From the NCBI RefSeq assembly GCF_010747415.1, contig NZ_JAAGNZ010000002.1, forward strand, positions 124,001-188,000: a stretch of DNA of 64,000 nt, written 5' to 3'. Under the pieces are notes generated by a model. The model was not told the DNA's origin. It worked only from the letters and a program-made list of their open reading frames with translations, and did not search any database. This DNA is from Spirosoma agri. Lineage in GTDB: Bacteria > Bacteroidota > Bacteroidia > Cytophagales > Spirosomataceae. Position numbers and translations under genes: made by a program. Below, piece after piece: positions 50,304 to 57,997 of the stretch. How positions within the stretch are numbered: position 1 is the first letter of the stretch; every line of letters begins with the position of its first letter.

Positions 50304-51968
50304 ATGCAAAAACTCCAAACATTAGACTACACAGTCTTTTTTGTTTACTTCATTATTGTTAGTGCCTATGGGTACTGGATTTACAAGAAAAAACATTCGG
50401 CCAACATGTCTACCACCGACTTCTTCCTGGCGGAAGGGTCGCTGACCTGGTGGGCTATCGGTTCTTCCCTGATTGCGTCTAACATTTCGGCTGAGCAGTT
50501 CATTGGTGCCTCGGGTGATGGGTTCGCGATGGGTTTGGCAATCGCTACCTACGAGTGGATGGCAGCCGCTACGCTGATTGTGGTGGCAGTCTTTTTTATG
50601 CCCATTTACCTCAAGAACCGCATCTTCACGATGCCGCAGTTTTTGACCCAGCGCTACAATAACACCGTAGCCATGATCATGGCCATCTTTTGGTTGTTCC
50701 TCTACATTCTCGTTAACCTGACGTCTATTCTGTTTCTGGGAGCACTGGCCGTTTCGACCATTTCGGGTCTGAACTTTACGGCCTGTATGATTGGCCTGGC
50801 CGTTTTTGCGGTTATCATTACCCTGGGGGGGATGAAAGTAATTGGCTATACCGATGTAATTCAGGTGTTCTTCCTGATCCTGGGCGGCTTGGCGACGACC
50901 TACCTGGCGATCAATCTGGTGTCAACTCAGAATGGTACGGAAGGAATTCTCAATGGGTTTGACATCATGCTTACCCAGTCGTCGGATCACTTCCACATGA
51001 TCTTCGAAAAAAGCAATCCGCATTATTCATCCCTTCCTGGCTTAACCGTACTGATTGGCGGTATGTGGATTGTGAACCTCAACTATTGGGGTTGTAATCA
51101 GTACATTACGCAGCGCGCACTTGGGGCGGATCTGAAAACGGCCCGCGAAGGTATTCTCTTTGCGGCCTTTCTGAAATTGTTGATGCCCGTCATCGTTGTC
51201 TTGCCTGGTATTGCCGCCTACACCTTGTATCAGAATGGGTTATTTCACCAGGAAATGCTGGATGCTACCGGCGAAGTCAATAAAGACCACGCGTATCCGG
51301 TATTGCTGAACCTGTTGCCTGCTGGTTTGAAAGGGCTTTCGTTCGCGGCCTTGACGGCTGCGGTGGTTGCGTCGCTGGCGGGTAAAGCCAACTCGATCTC
51401 GACCATTTTTACGCTCGATATTTTCAAAAAATACATTTCGCCGGAAGCCAGTGAACAGCGGTTGGTTCAGGTCGGCCGAATCACGATCTGGGTGGCTATG
51501 CTGATGGCGATTCTTATTTCGCCGTTCATGGGTATCGACAAGAAGGGTGGGTTCCAGTTTATTCAGGAAATGACCGGCCTTGTTTCTCCGGGCGTTTTTG
51601 CCGCCTTTCTACTGGGCTTCTTCTGGAAAAAGACGAACTCGGCAGGAGCCATGTTTGCCATTGTCGGCGGCTTCCTGCTCTCGTTGTTTTTTAAATTCGT
51701 ACTGCCCGACCTGGTCAATCTGGAGTTTCTGGCCCCATACGGATTCGCCGTACCAAACCCGAATGGTGTCTATACAATACCTTTCCTAGACACGATGGGC
51801 TTTGTGTTCCTGATCTGCGTAGCGGTGATGATTGTTCTTGGTATTCAGAAGCCTGGCGAAAAAGGGCTGGCTATCGACGCCAGTATGTTCAAGGTCGCCC
51901 CTTCGTTTGCAATAGGTGCTGGCCTGATTTTATTTCTGGTCGTTGTTCTGTACGGAATATTCTGGTAG
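50304..51968 (+). CDS. Sodium:solute symporter (SSS family, sugar-type)
   Basis: This 554-residue transporter has about 14 spans. SSS-family marks are visible: STTDFFLAEGSLTWWAIGSS with SNISAEQFIGASGDGFA near residue 60, GGMKVIGYTDVIQVFFL, and SFAALTAAVVASLAGKANSIS near residue 350, which should hold the Na2 site. The GASGDGFA and WNLNYWGCNQYI-like segment (IVNLNYWGCNQYITQR) resemble SGLT/galactose-type symporters. The substrate is likely a sugar or related compound, unproven. The gap before it (50135-50303) holds a TATATTTC sequence near 50240 but no convincing promoter. Confidence 0.9.
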   Translation: MQKLQTLDYTVFFVYFIIVSAYGYWIYKKKHSANMSTTDFFLAEGSLTWWAIGSSLIASNISAEQFIGASGDGFAMGLAIATYEWMAAATLIVVAVFFMPIYLKNRIFTMPQFLTQRYNNTVAMIMAIFWLFLYILVNLTSILFLGALAVSTISGLNFTACMIGLAVFAVIITLGGMKVIGYTDVIQVFFLILGGLATTYLAINLVSTQNGTEGILNGFDIMLTQSSDHFHMIFEKSNPHYSSLPGLTVLIGGMWIVNLNYWGCNQYITQRALGADLKTAREGILFAAFLKLLMPVIVVLPGIAAYTLYQNGLFHQEMLDATGEVNKDHAYPVLLNLLPAGLKGLSFAALTAAVVASLAGKANSISTIFTLDIFKKYISPEASEQRLVQVGRITIWVAMLMAILISPFMGIDKKGGFQFIQEMTGLVSPGVFAAFLLGFFWKKTNSAGAMFAIVGGFLLSLFFKFVLPDLVNLEFLAPYGFAVPNPNGVYTIPFLDTMGFVFLICVAVMIVLGIQKPGEKGLAIDASMFKVAPSFAIGAGLILFLVVVLYGIFW

Positions 51969-51971
51969 GTA

Positions 51972-52703
51972 TCAGGGCTTAACCTGCTCCACCACGCGTT
52001 GAATGGCGTTGGCACTGGCTTCGATACGTTCGTATTCGCCCAGTATAGCCGACGCCATTTGTAGGCTGGGCCGACGATAAATCATAGGACTTGGCTGACT
52101 GCTTTTACCGCTCAGATGCAGCGCATCCAGACCAATGGTCGTGAACTGGCCTGCGTTCCGGCCCGAAACGCCAACGCCAGCCATGATCTCGATTCGTCCG
52201 GCGGACTGCTCGGCCAGTTGACGAAGTACAGCCACACCCAACTCGGCGGAAGGATGCTGCCCAGACGTAAGTATGCGGATGGCACCCGTACGAATGACGG
52301 CTTCCAACGCTTCTACCGGATCGTGGGTCATATCAAAAGCCCGATGGAAGGTAACCTGCATCGGATAGGCCAGATCAACGAGTTCTTTGGTCGTCACTTC
52401 ATCGACAGTGCCGTCGGCTTGCAGAATACCGAATACAACACCATCGGCACCCAGCGATTTGGCAACTGCGATGTCGGTTCGCATCACATCAAGCTCGGTC
52501 GCTGAATAGAGAAAGTCACCCCCGCGTGGGCGTATCATCACAAATAACTGGATAGACAGCTGCTGACGGGCCAGTTGAATCAGGCCGGCACTGGGTGTGG
52601 TGCCGCCTTCGCTCAGGCCACCACACAGTTCAATACGGTCGGCTCCGGCGCGTTGGGCCGTCAGGCAGGAGTCAAATGAATAAGCACAAACTTCAATTTG
52701 CAT
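51972..52703 (-). CDS. cutC: CutC-family protein
   Basis: This 243-residue TIM-barrel protein matches CutC: MQIEVCAYSFDSCLTAQRAG (start), ADRIELCGGLSEGGTTPSAG, FVMIRPRGGDFLYSATELD, GVVFGILQADGTVD and TFHRAFDMTHDP. CutC was linked to copper tolerance in E. coli, but the true function is unsettled. A longer frame to 52817 exists; its extra residues look non-coding and CutC always starts at MxIEVCxxS. Convergent with the symporter, with only three bases between stops. Confidence 0.93.
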   Translation of the reverse strand: MQIEVCAYSFDSCLTAQRAGADRIELCGGLSEGGTTPSAGLIQLARQQLSIQLFVMIRPRGGDFLYSATELDVMRTDIAVAKSLGADGVVFGILQADGTVDEVTTKELVDLAYPMQVTFHRAFDMTHDPVEALEAVIRTGAIRILTSGQHPSAELGVAVLRQLAEQSAGRIEIMAGVGVSGRNAGQFTTIGLDALHLSGKSSQPSPMIYRRPSLQMASAILGEYERIEASANAIQRVVEQVKP

Positions 52704-52840
52704 GCTGGACTTGATCAAGAGTAAGAACAAAAAGCGATAAGTAAATAGAAAATAGTAAGGGCAAATGCATTGACTCGTGCGAAAAGTGTGTATTTTAACT
52801 GAAAGTTCTCTTCGCAACCAGATTTGCCTGGAGATTAAAA

Positions 52841-52848
52841 CAAAAGTA
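52841..52848 (-). promoter_or_regulatory. Possible cutC -7 promoter element
   Basis: On the minus strand this reads TACTTTTG (TAnnTTTG). It would give a leader of about 130 bases before the cutC ATG at 52703. No clear -33 box is present. Confidence 0.35.
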
Positions 52849-52915
52849 AGGAATGACTGTTAATGGCCTAAATGCCGGTCTAAAGGCGTTTACAAACATT
52901 TTTGCTGAAAAGTGC

Positions 52916-52943
52916 TTGGATATTAACCGTTTTTTTACTTTTG
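52916..52943 (+). promoter_or_regulatory. Predicted promoter of the DUF2795 gene
   Basis: TTG (52916-52918), 17 bases, then TACTTTTG (52936-52943). The spacer is 2-3 bases shorter than usual. Transcription would begin near 52950, about 34 bases before the ATG. Confidence 0.5.
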
Positions 52944-52983
52944 CACCCTCATTGAAAAATAGTCATTAAATACTGAAGACACT

Positions 52984-53205
52984 ATGTACTGGACACTCGA
53001 ACTCGCATCCTACCTGGAAGATGCTCCCTGGCCTGCCACTAAAGACGAACTGATTGATTATTCGATCCGCTCCGGTGCCCCACTGGAAGTTGTCGAAAAC
53101 TTACAGGAGCTTGAAGATGACGGCCAACCGTATGAAAGCATCGAAGAAATCTGGCCGGACTATCCGACCAAAGACGACTTCTTCTTCAACGAAGACGAGT
53201 ACTGA
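52984..53205 (+). CDS. DUF2795 small acidic protein
   Basis: This 73-residue acidic protein (MYWTLELASYLEDAPWPATK) matches the DUF2795 family: a helical N-terminal half with APWPATKDELIDYSIRSGAP and VVENLQELEDDGQPYESIEE, then an acidic end (TKDDFFFNEDEY). It is monocistronic, with its own promoter and terminator. Family function is unknown; the high promoter quality suggests strong expression. Confidence 0.88.
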   Translation: MYWTLELASYLEDAPWPATKDELIDYSIRSGAPLEVVENLQELEDDGQPYESIEEIWPDYPTKDDFFFNEDEY

Positions 53206-53236
53206 GCCGGCTGGACAGTCTTCAAATCAAAAATTA

Positions 53237-53276
53237 AAAGGCGTAATCCAATGAGTGGGTTACGCCTTTCGTTTTT
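53237..53276 (+). terminator. Terminator of the DUF2795 gene
   Basis: Arms AAAGGCGTAATCCA (53237-53250) and TGGGTTACGCCTTT (53256-53269) form a 14-bp stem with one wobble; TTTCGTTTTT follows. Confidence 0.85.
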
Positions 53277-53332
53277 ACATCAAATGATCTGTCGCTGACC
53301 GGCGACTACGATCATCCAGCCATTATATACAC

Positions 53333-53815
53333 TTACTGTTCCTTTACAGCGTTTGCTGTCGATGTGTTCTTTACCGACCGATCATATTTTTTGGGCGCAT
53401 ACAGGAATCCAAATGCTTCGGCACCCTGTTTCGTGTGAACTTTGTGGTGAACGTAATGTGCCCGCATGATGCGTTGCATGTAGCGGCCACTCGTGTCGAT
53501 CTTCATCTTCACCCGTCGGTGAACGATAACATCGTGAAATATAAAGTAGAAGAGACCATATAACGTAACCCCCGCGCCAATCCAGGTCAGAAAATTCAAG
53601 GTTGGAATATCTACCCCAATGAGGATAAGGCCAATGGCTGTCAGGCTGAATACGACCGCAAAGAGGTCGTTTCGCTCAAAAAAACCTTTGTGATGGTTGT
53701 GATGATCGCGGTGCCAATCCCATAGAAAACCGTGCATTACGTATTTGTGAGTGAACCATGCGACACCCTCCATAAACAGAAAAGTCCCTAGCACCAAGAC
53801 AACGTTTAGCAGCAT
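53333..53815 (-). CDS. crtZ: CrtZ-like beta-carotene hydroxylase (fatty acid hydroxylase superfamily)
   Basis: This 160-residue membrane di-iron enzyme has all four histidine clusters of CrtZ: FTHKYVMHG, WHRDHHNHH, FHDVIVHRR and HYVHHKVHT. It should hydroxylate the beta-ionone rings of carotene to give zeaxanthin-type pigment. The remaining carotenoid genes are not in view. An inverted repeat overlaps its promoter, so it may be regulated separately. The general fatty acid hydroxylase family is possible, but the His spacing and short length favour CrtZ. Confidence 0.88.
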   Translation of the reverse strand: MLLNVVLVLGTFLFMEGVAWFTHKYVMHGFLWDWHRDHHNHHKGFFERNDLFAVVFSLTAIGLILIGVDIPTLNFLTWIGAGVTLYGLFYFIFHDVIVHRRVKMKIDTSGRYMQRIMRAHYVHHKVHTKQGAEAFGFLYAPKKYDRSVKNTSTANAVKEQ

Positions 53816-53835
53816 TTTTGTGTTATTTAAGTAGA

Positions 53836-53880
53836 CAAAGGTAAGTAGTAATTGAGCGTCGCTCAGTCACCAATTACTAC
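53836..53880 (-). promoter_or_regulatory. crtZ promoter with an overlapping inverted repeat (candidate operator)
   Basis: The minus strand has TACCTTTG (53843-53836), giving a leader of about 14 bases. Directly upstream, GTAGTAATTG (53845-53854) and CAATTACTAC (53871-53880) form a perfect 10-bp inverted repeat with a 16-base spacer that carries an inner GAGC-GTC-GCTC stem. The repeat covers the -33 region, where a repressor or activator dimer would act. Confidence 0.55.
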
Positions 53881-53960
53881 CTAGTAACGGTTTGTTTTAT
53901 TGAAAAGTTGGTTTGAGTAAGCTGACTTTTTAACGGAAAATAGAGATACACAACGAATAG

Positions 53961-53990
53961 TTGCATGATTCACGGAAATACGTATCTTTA
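53961..53990 (+). promoter_or_regulatory. Predicted promoter of the AlbA-type gene
   Basis: TTG (53961-53963), 19 bases, TATCTTTA (53983-53990; 7 of 8 to TAnnTTTG). It overlaps an in-frame ATG at 53965, which argues that the real start is 54013 or 54028. Confidence 0.45.
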
Positions 53991-54012
53991 TCCCAATTCA
54001 GTGCTCAACCAG

Positions 54013-54681
54013 ATGAACCCATCAGATATGGACCATCAGGCGCTTAAAAACCTGGTCAAACGGGGAGAGGGTAGCAATTTAGAGTTCAAACTGAAAACGA
54101 ACCATCCCGAGAAAATTATCCGGGGTGTGGTCGCTTTCGCTAACACGAATGGCGGCATTATGCTGATCGGCATCGGCGACGACAAAAAGATTGTCGGGCT
54201 GAAATACGCCGATGAGGACGAATACCTGCTCGTCCGGGCCATCAATAAATATTGCTTCCCGCGAATCAGCTACACTATCGATCGTGTTCAACTCTACGAC
54301 GAACGTGAAGTGCTCGTGATTCGGGTGCCCCCCAGCCCAACCCGTCCGCATTACATCATTCCCGATCCGGCCGAACCCGAAACGAAGAAAGTTTATGTCC
54401 GGGTAGCTGACAAGTCGGTGCAGGCTAGTCGCGAAGTGCGTGAAATCCTCAAAGGGGAGCAGGCTGATCGCGACATTCGGTTCAACTACGGTGAGAAAGA
54501 ACATAAGCTCATGCAGCATCTCGGCGAACACGATACCATCACAGTCGATCTGTTCGCGTCGATAGCGGGAATCTCCCGCCGGATTGCTTCCCGAACGCTC
54601 GTTCTGCTGGTACTGGCCAACGTTCTCGAAATCCACCCGAGTGACATCGTTGATCAATACACGACCCGACAGTTGAATTAG
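54013..54681 (+). CDS. AlbA_2 / Schlafen-like DNA- or RNA-binding domain protein
   Basis: The protein is 222 residues from ATG 54013. Residues about 20-110 form an AlbA_2 (DUF387-like, divergent AAA-4) domain: EGSNLEFKLKTNHPEKIIRG, VVAFANTNGGIMLIGIGDDK and EREVLVIRVPPSPTRPHY. The C-terminal part has a winged-helix-like segment (DTITVDLFASIAGISRRIAS). The family often acts in transcription control; no partner is adjacent. A longer frame from 53965 is possible, but a promoter seems to lie across it. Confidence 0.75.
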   Translation: MNPSDMDHQALKNLVKRGEGSNLEFKLKTNHPEKIIRGVVAFANTNGGIMLIGIGDDKKIVGLKYADEDEYLLVRAINKYCFPRISYTIDRVQLYDEREVLVIRVPPSPTRPHYIIPDPAEPETKKVYVRVADKSVQASREVREILKGEQADRDIRFNYGEKEHKLMQHLGEHDTITVDLFASIAGISRRIASRTLVLLVLANVLEIHPSDIVDQYTTRQLN

Positions 54682-54752
54682 TGGAGTGGGGAAGCTCGTA
54701 TGCCGTATCTATGAGACACGGCATACGACCAGCTTCCCTCACTCCACTAATT
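54677..54752. terminator. Bidirectional terminator between AlbA-type gene and bioA
   Basis: Long complementary arms 54677-54706 and 54719-54752 pair with few interruptions (AATTAGTGGAGTG / CACTCCACTAATT, GGAAGCT / AGCTTCC, GTATGCCGT / ACGGCATAC). The stop codon of the AlbA-type gene lies in the left arm and the bioA stop is two bases beyond the right arm, so the hairpin can serve both convergent genes. Confidence 0.75.
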
Positions 54753-54754
54753 CG

Positions 54755-56053
54755 TTATAAACTCGCTAACAGCTTCTCAACTTGCGCATACGCGTACTGC
54801 AACTGCTCGTCGGTGGTACAGTAAGGCGGCATCATATACAGCACATTGCCTAGCGGACGCATCAGCACCCCCCGATCAAGCAGAAACGTATACGCCTGAT
54901 CGCGAATGCTATTGAAGTAAGACGTTTGGCCACCCGCCGTTAGGTCGAAAGCGAGTAGCGTGCCCAGTTGCCGGATGTTATCGACAGTTGAATACGTGCG
55001 CAGTCTCTGAACAAATGCCGCATGGCTTTCGCTGATCCGCTGGATGCTGGCCTGTGTTTCGGCGGATAGCAGCAGATCCATACTGGCTAAAGCAGTCGTA
55101 CAGGCAATGGGATTAGCCGTGAAGGAGTGGCCGTGGAAAAGCGTTTTGCTCTTGTCGCCGGACAGAAACGCGTCATAGATCACCTGGGTGCAAGTTGTTA
55201 CACCCAGTGCCATTGTTCCGCCGGTCAGTCCCTTCGACAGGCACATTAGATCCGGTTTTTCCCGCAAATGATCCGAGGCAAATAGCTTCCCCGTTCGCCC
55301 GAATCCCGTCATCACTTCATCCGCAATAACGAGCGTTCCGTGCTGACGAGCCAGACTAAATAAGTCGTTTAGAACGCCCGGCTCGTACATGACCATGCCT
55401 CCGGAGCCCTGCACCAGCGGTTCGACAATGAAGGCCGCGACTTCGTTTGTGAAGAGTTTCTTCGCCTGGTCGAGCACCGCGTCTTCCTGACCGGCAATGG
55501 GCGTTGGCAGGTACTCAACGTCGAACAAAAACGGCATAAACGGTGCGGTGAATGCACTTCGGCCACTTACTGCCATCGCACCGAACGTGTCGCCGTGGTA
55601 CGCTCCTTCCAACGCAATCACTTTATAACGCGGTGCACCCAGATTATGCCAGTACTGAAACGCCATTTTCAGGGCGACCTCAACCGCTGTCGATCCGTTG
55701 TCGGAATAGAAAACTTTCGATTGATTAGCGGGTAACAACGCGAGTAGCCGTTCCGCCAGTTCGACGGCGGGCTGATGCGTGAAACCCGCAAAAATGACGT
55801 GCTCCAGCACCTGTAACTGTTCCGAAACCCGTTGGGCAATGTATGGATGCGCGTGTCCGTGGAGATTGACCCACCAGGAGGCAACCATATCGAGGTATTC
55901 TCGGCCATCGGCGTCGTAGAGTACCGACCCATTCGCCCGCACAATCGGAATGGGCAGCGGAGCCGTCTGCATCTGGGTGAATGGATGCCAGATTACGGCT
56001 TTATCGCGTTCCGATAAATTCTGTAAACTGGTTGGCGTATTTTCGGATAACAT
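54755..56053 (-). CDS. bioA: Adenosylmethionine--8-amino-7-oxononanoate aminotransferase
   Basis: BioA makes 7,8-diaminopelargonic acid from KAPA using S-adenosylmethionine in biotin synthesis. The 432-residue PLP enzyme has VIWHPFTQMQ and ADGREYLDMVASWWVN at the substrate end, NGSTAVEVALKMAFQYW, GAYHGDTFGAMAVSGRS, VIADEVMTGFGRTGKLF and the PLP Lys in LSKGLTGGTMALG. An in-frame TTG at 56089 is not a good start; ATG 56053 lies inside bioD with 53 bases of overlap, so the genes are coupled. Confidence 0.96.
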   Translation of the reverse strand: MLSENTPTSLQNLSERDKAVIWHPFTQMQTAPLPIPIVRANGSVLYDADGREYLDMVASWWVNLHGHAHPYIAQRVSEQLQVLEHVIFAGFTHQPAVELAERLLALLPANQSKVFYSDNGSTAVEVALKMAFQYWHNLGAPRYKVIALEGAYHGDTFGAMAVSGRSAFTAPFMPFLFDVEYLPTPIAGQEDAVLDQAKKLFTNEVAAFIVEPLVQGSGGMVMYEPGVLNDLFSLARQHGTLVIADEVMTGFGRTGKLFASDHLREKPDLMCLSKGLTGGTMALGVTTCTQVIYDAFLSGDKSKTLFHGHSFTANPIACTTALASMDLLLSAETQASIQRISESHAAFVQRLRTYSTVDNIRQLGTLLAFDLTAGGQTSYFNSIRDQAYTFLLDRGVLMRPLGNVLYMMPPYCTTDEQLQYAYAQVEKLLASL

Positions 56054-56642
56054 CTTGTGTAAAAGTAGGTTCCTGCCCGATTCGGCCAAGGCAGGGAAGG
56101 TTTGTATAAGTTAGAATGAACGATTCCGAAGTCGTAACCGTCGGACCGTTGAAAATAATACCAGCAATCGGAATGTTGCGGCTGCGACAAGCCTCAACGG
56201 ACAACAGCGTATGGTTAATACTGCCCAGATAGTTACGGGACACCAGAATAACCGGCAGCCCGAGTCGCTGAACCAGATCAATGTTCAACTCATGATCGTT
56301 GAGCGGAACCATCAAACCACCCGCCAGCTCGACAATCAGTGCATTGCTCGTTTTTGGTAGAGCAAGCGAATTAAGGTCAATATGAATACCGTCGATATCG
56401 GCAGCTGCGTGCGGTGACAGCGGCTGAGTAAGTCGATACGCTTCCGGATGGAATTGCGCCGTTGAATTACTCACCAGTTGACGAACCGTTTCGGTATCCG
56501 AATCGGTCAACGCACCGGACTGAACGGGTTTCCAATAGTCAGCCTGCAACGCTTCGACTAGGATTGCCGATACAACAGTTTTTCCGATCTCGGTACCGAT
56601 ACCAGCGACGATAAGTTGGGTTGGGAAATGATCAGGTAGCAT
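56001..56642 (-). CDS. bioD: Dethiobiotin synthetase
   Basis: BioD closes the ureido ring of dethiobiotin with ATP and CO2. The 213-residue protein has a P-loop variant at residues about 15-24 (VAGIGTEIGKTVVSA; usual GTDTGKT), and WKPVQSG with the substrate Lys. VELAGGLMVPLNDHELN gives the Mg site, and VILVSRNYLGSINHTLLSVE follows. Its ends overlap bioF by 11 bases and bioA by 53 bases, so the three genes are one operon. Confidence 0.94.
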   Translation of the reverse strand: MLPDHFPTQLIVAGIGTEIGKTVVSAILVEALQADYWKPVQSGALTDSDTETVRQLVSNSTAQFHPEAYRLTQPLSPHAAADIDGIHIDLNSLALPKTSNALIVELAGGLMVPLNDHELNIDLVQRLGLPVILVSRNYLGSINHTLLSVEACRSRNIPIAGIIFNGPTVTTSESFILTYTNLPCLGRIGQEPTFTQDVIRKYANQFTEFIGTR

Positions 56643-57816
56643 ATAATTCGTTTGGTAAGGGAGTTACAGGTAACACGGTAATCAATCGGTCGATTTCGTC
56701 GACAGTGTTGAAGGCGTGCAGACAAATCCGTAATCGCTCCTGGCCGATCGGTACGGTTGGGCTCAGAATGGCCCGCACGTCAAAGCCTGCCCGCTGGGCC
56801 TGCTGAGCAAGTTGTCGGGCCTGCTCGTTGCCCGGAATGAGCAGACACTGAATGGGTGATGGGCTGTTTGTCCAGTTGGTTCCCGGCCGCTCACTCGCTA
56901 CGCGCTGCTGGAAATAACGAATGATCGTCTGTAATTGATCACGTGTGTCTGCTGCTGCCTGTACATACTGATGAGCGTAACGAATGGCCAGTAAGCTATG
57001 CGGTGGGAGGGCAGTTGTATAGATGAACGGTCGCGCAAAATTGATCAGGTAATCACGAAGCAAGGCCGAACCAACCACGACCGCACCGTGAACGCCCAGC
57101 CCCTTGCCGAATGTGTGCACCCGCGCCAGTACGCGATCGGCGAGCCCCAGCGCCACCACCAGGCCTTCACCCGCTGGTCCGTAGACGCCCGTGGCATGGG
57201 CTTCATCGACGATCAATGCCGCGCCATATCGCTCACAAAGCCGGACCAGTTCGCCGAGCGGAGCCTGATCGCCATCCATAGAATAAACCGATTCGACGGC
57301 GACAAATACCTGACCCGATTGAGTCGAGTTACTAGCCTGTTGAAGTTTCGATTCGAGATCGTTCAGGTCGTTATGCCGAAAACGAGACCGGGTGGCGTAG
57401 CTCAACCGCGCCCCGTCGATCATGCTGGCATGGATAAGTTCGTCCGTGATGAGCGTATCCCCCGACTGCGGCAAACACGCTAACAGCCCAAGATTGGCAT
57501 CGTAACCCGAGTTAAAAATCAGTGAGGCTTCGGTTTGGTAAAATGCCGCTAACTCCTGCTCCACGCTGTCGGCCAGCTGCGTCTGACCAGCCAGTAATCG
57601 GGATCCCGTCGCACCAGTCCGCAACCGTGTATGGGTTGAATCCGCTTCCTGAATCATCGTTCTGAGCACCGGCGAACGGGCAAAGCCGAGGTAATCATTC
57701 GAGCAAAAGTCAACGAGACCATCGGCGGTGCGCAGTTGCCGTAACAGGCCAGACTGACGCCGGGCCGCTAAACGATCGGTCAACGTTTGGGCGATAGAGA
57801 GTATCGATTCAGTCAT
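56632..57816 (-). CDS. bioF: 8-amino-7-oxononanoate synthase
   Basis: BioF condenses pimeloyl-thioester with alanine. The 394-residue PLP enzyme has VDFCSNDYLGFARSP, GSRLLAGQTQLADSVEQELA, LIVDEAHATGVYGPAGEG and the PLP Lys in VHTFGKGLGVHGAVV. An upstream ATG frame to 57903 adds a non-homologous stretch through a palindrome, so ATG 57816 is chosen. A TACCTTTG element ends only five bases before the ATG, so the message may be nearly leaderless. First gene of bioF-bioD-bioA; bioB is absent. Confidence 0.95.
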   Translation of the reverse strand: MTESILSIAQTLTDRLAARRQSGLLRQLRTADGLVDFCSNDYLGFARSPVLRTMIQEADSTHTRLRTGATGSRLLAGQTQLADSVEQELAAFYQTEASLIFNSGYDANLGLLACLPQSGDTLITDELIHASMIDGARLSYATRSRFRHNDLNDLESKLQQASNSTQSGQVFVAVESVYSMDGDQAPLGELVRLCERYGAALIVDEAHATGVYGPAGEGLVVALGLADRVLARVHTFGKGLGVHGAVVVGSALLRDYLINFARPFIYTTALPPHSLLAIRYAHQYVQAAADTRDQLQTIIRYFQQRVASERPGTNWTNSPSPIQCLLIPGNEQARQLAQQAQRAGFDVRAILSPTVPIGQERLRICLHAFNTVDEIDRLITVLPVTPLPNELYAT

Positions 57817-57821
57817 GACCG

Positions 57822-57829
57822 CAAAGGTA
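57822..57829 (-). promoter_or_regulatory. Possible bioF -7 promoter element
   Basis: On the minus strand TACCTTTG (TAnnTTTG) ends five bases before the bioF ATG. If real, transcription starts at or next to the ATG (leaderless). No -33 TTG is visible at 19-20 bases, so the call is weak. Confidence 0.35.
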
Positions 57830-57889
57830 AAGCGACCGGCTGAACGATCGATGGTAAAAGTGATCAATTGCCAAAATGTGTATAACACG

Positions 57890-57922
57890 CTAGTTATCCA
57901 CACTCGCTCTGTGGATAACTAG
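57890..57922. promoter_or_regulatory. 13-bp palindrome with two facing consensus DnaA boxes, or a biotin operator
   Basis: CTAGTTATCCACA (57890-57902) and TGTGGATAACTAG (57910-57922) are exact reverse complements around a 7-base loop. Each arm contains TTATCCACA, a perfect DnaA box, in opposite direction. The same sequence also resembles a BirA-type site (TAGTTATCC-N13-GGATAACTA against TTGTTAACC-N14/16-GGTTAACAA; 7 of 9 per half). It lies in the gap between the oxidoreductase and bioF. No T-run follows, so a terminator is unlikely. Confidence 0.55.
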
Positions 57923-57997
57923 TCATAACTGGAAATCTTTCGATAAAAAATGATTCAGTGGACCAATAATAAGTCAAACATTTCTGGTTGTTTATCG

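Noticed and set aside
57890-57922. Palindrome as a simple transcription terminator of the quinone oxidoreductase gene
   Set aside because: The stem is A/T-rich, there is no T-run after it on the minus strand, and it is 75 bases past the stop codon; a protein-binding site fits better.
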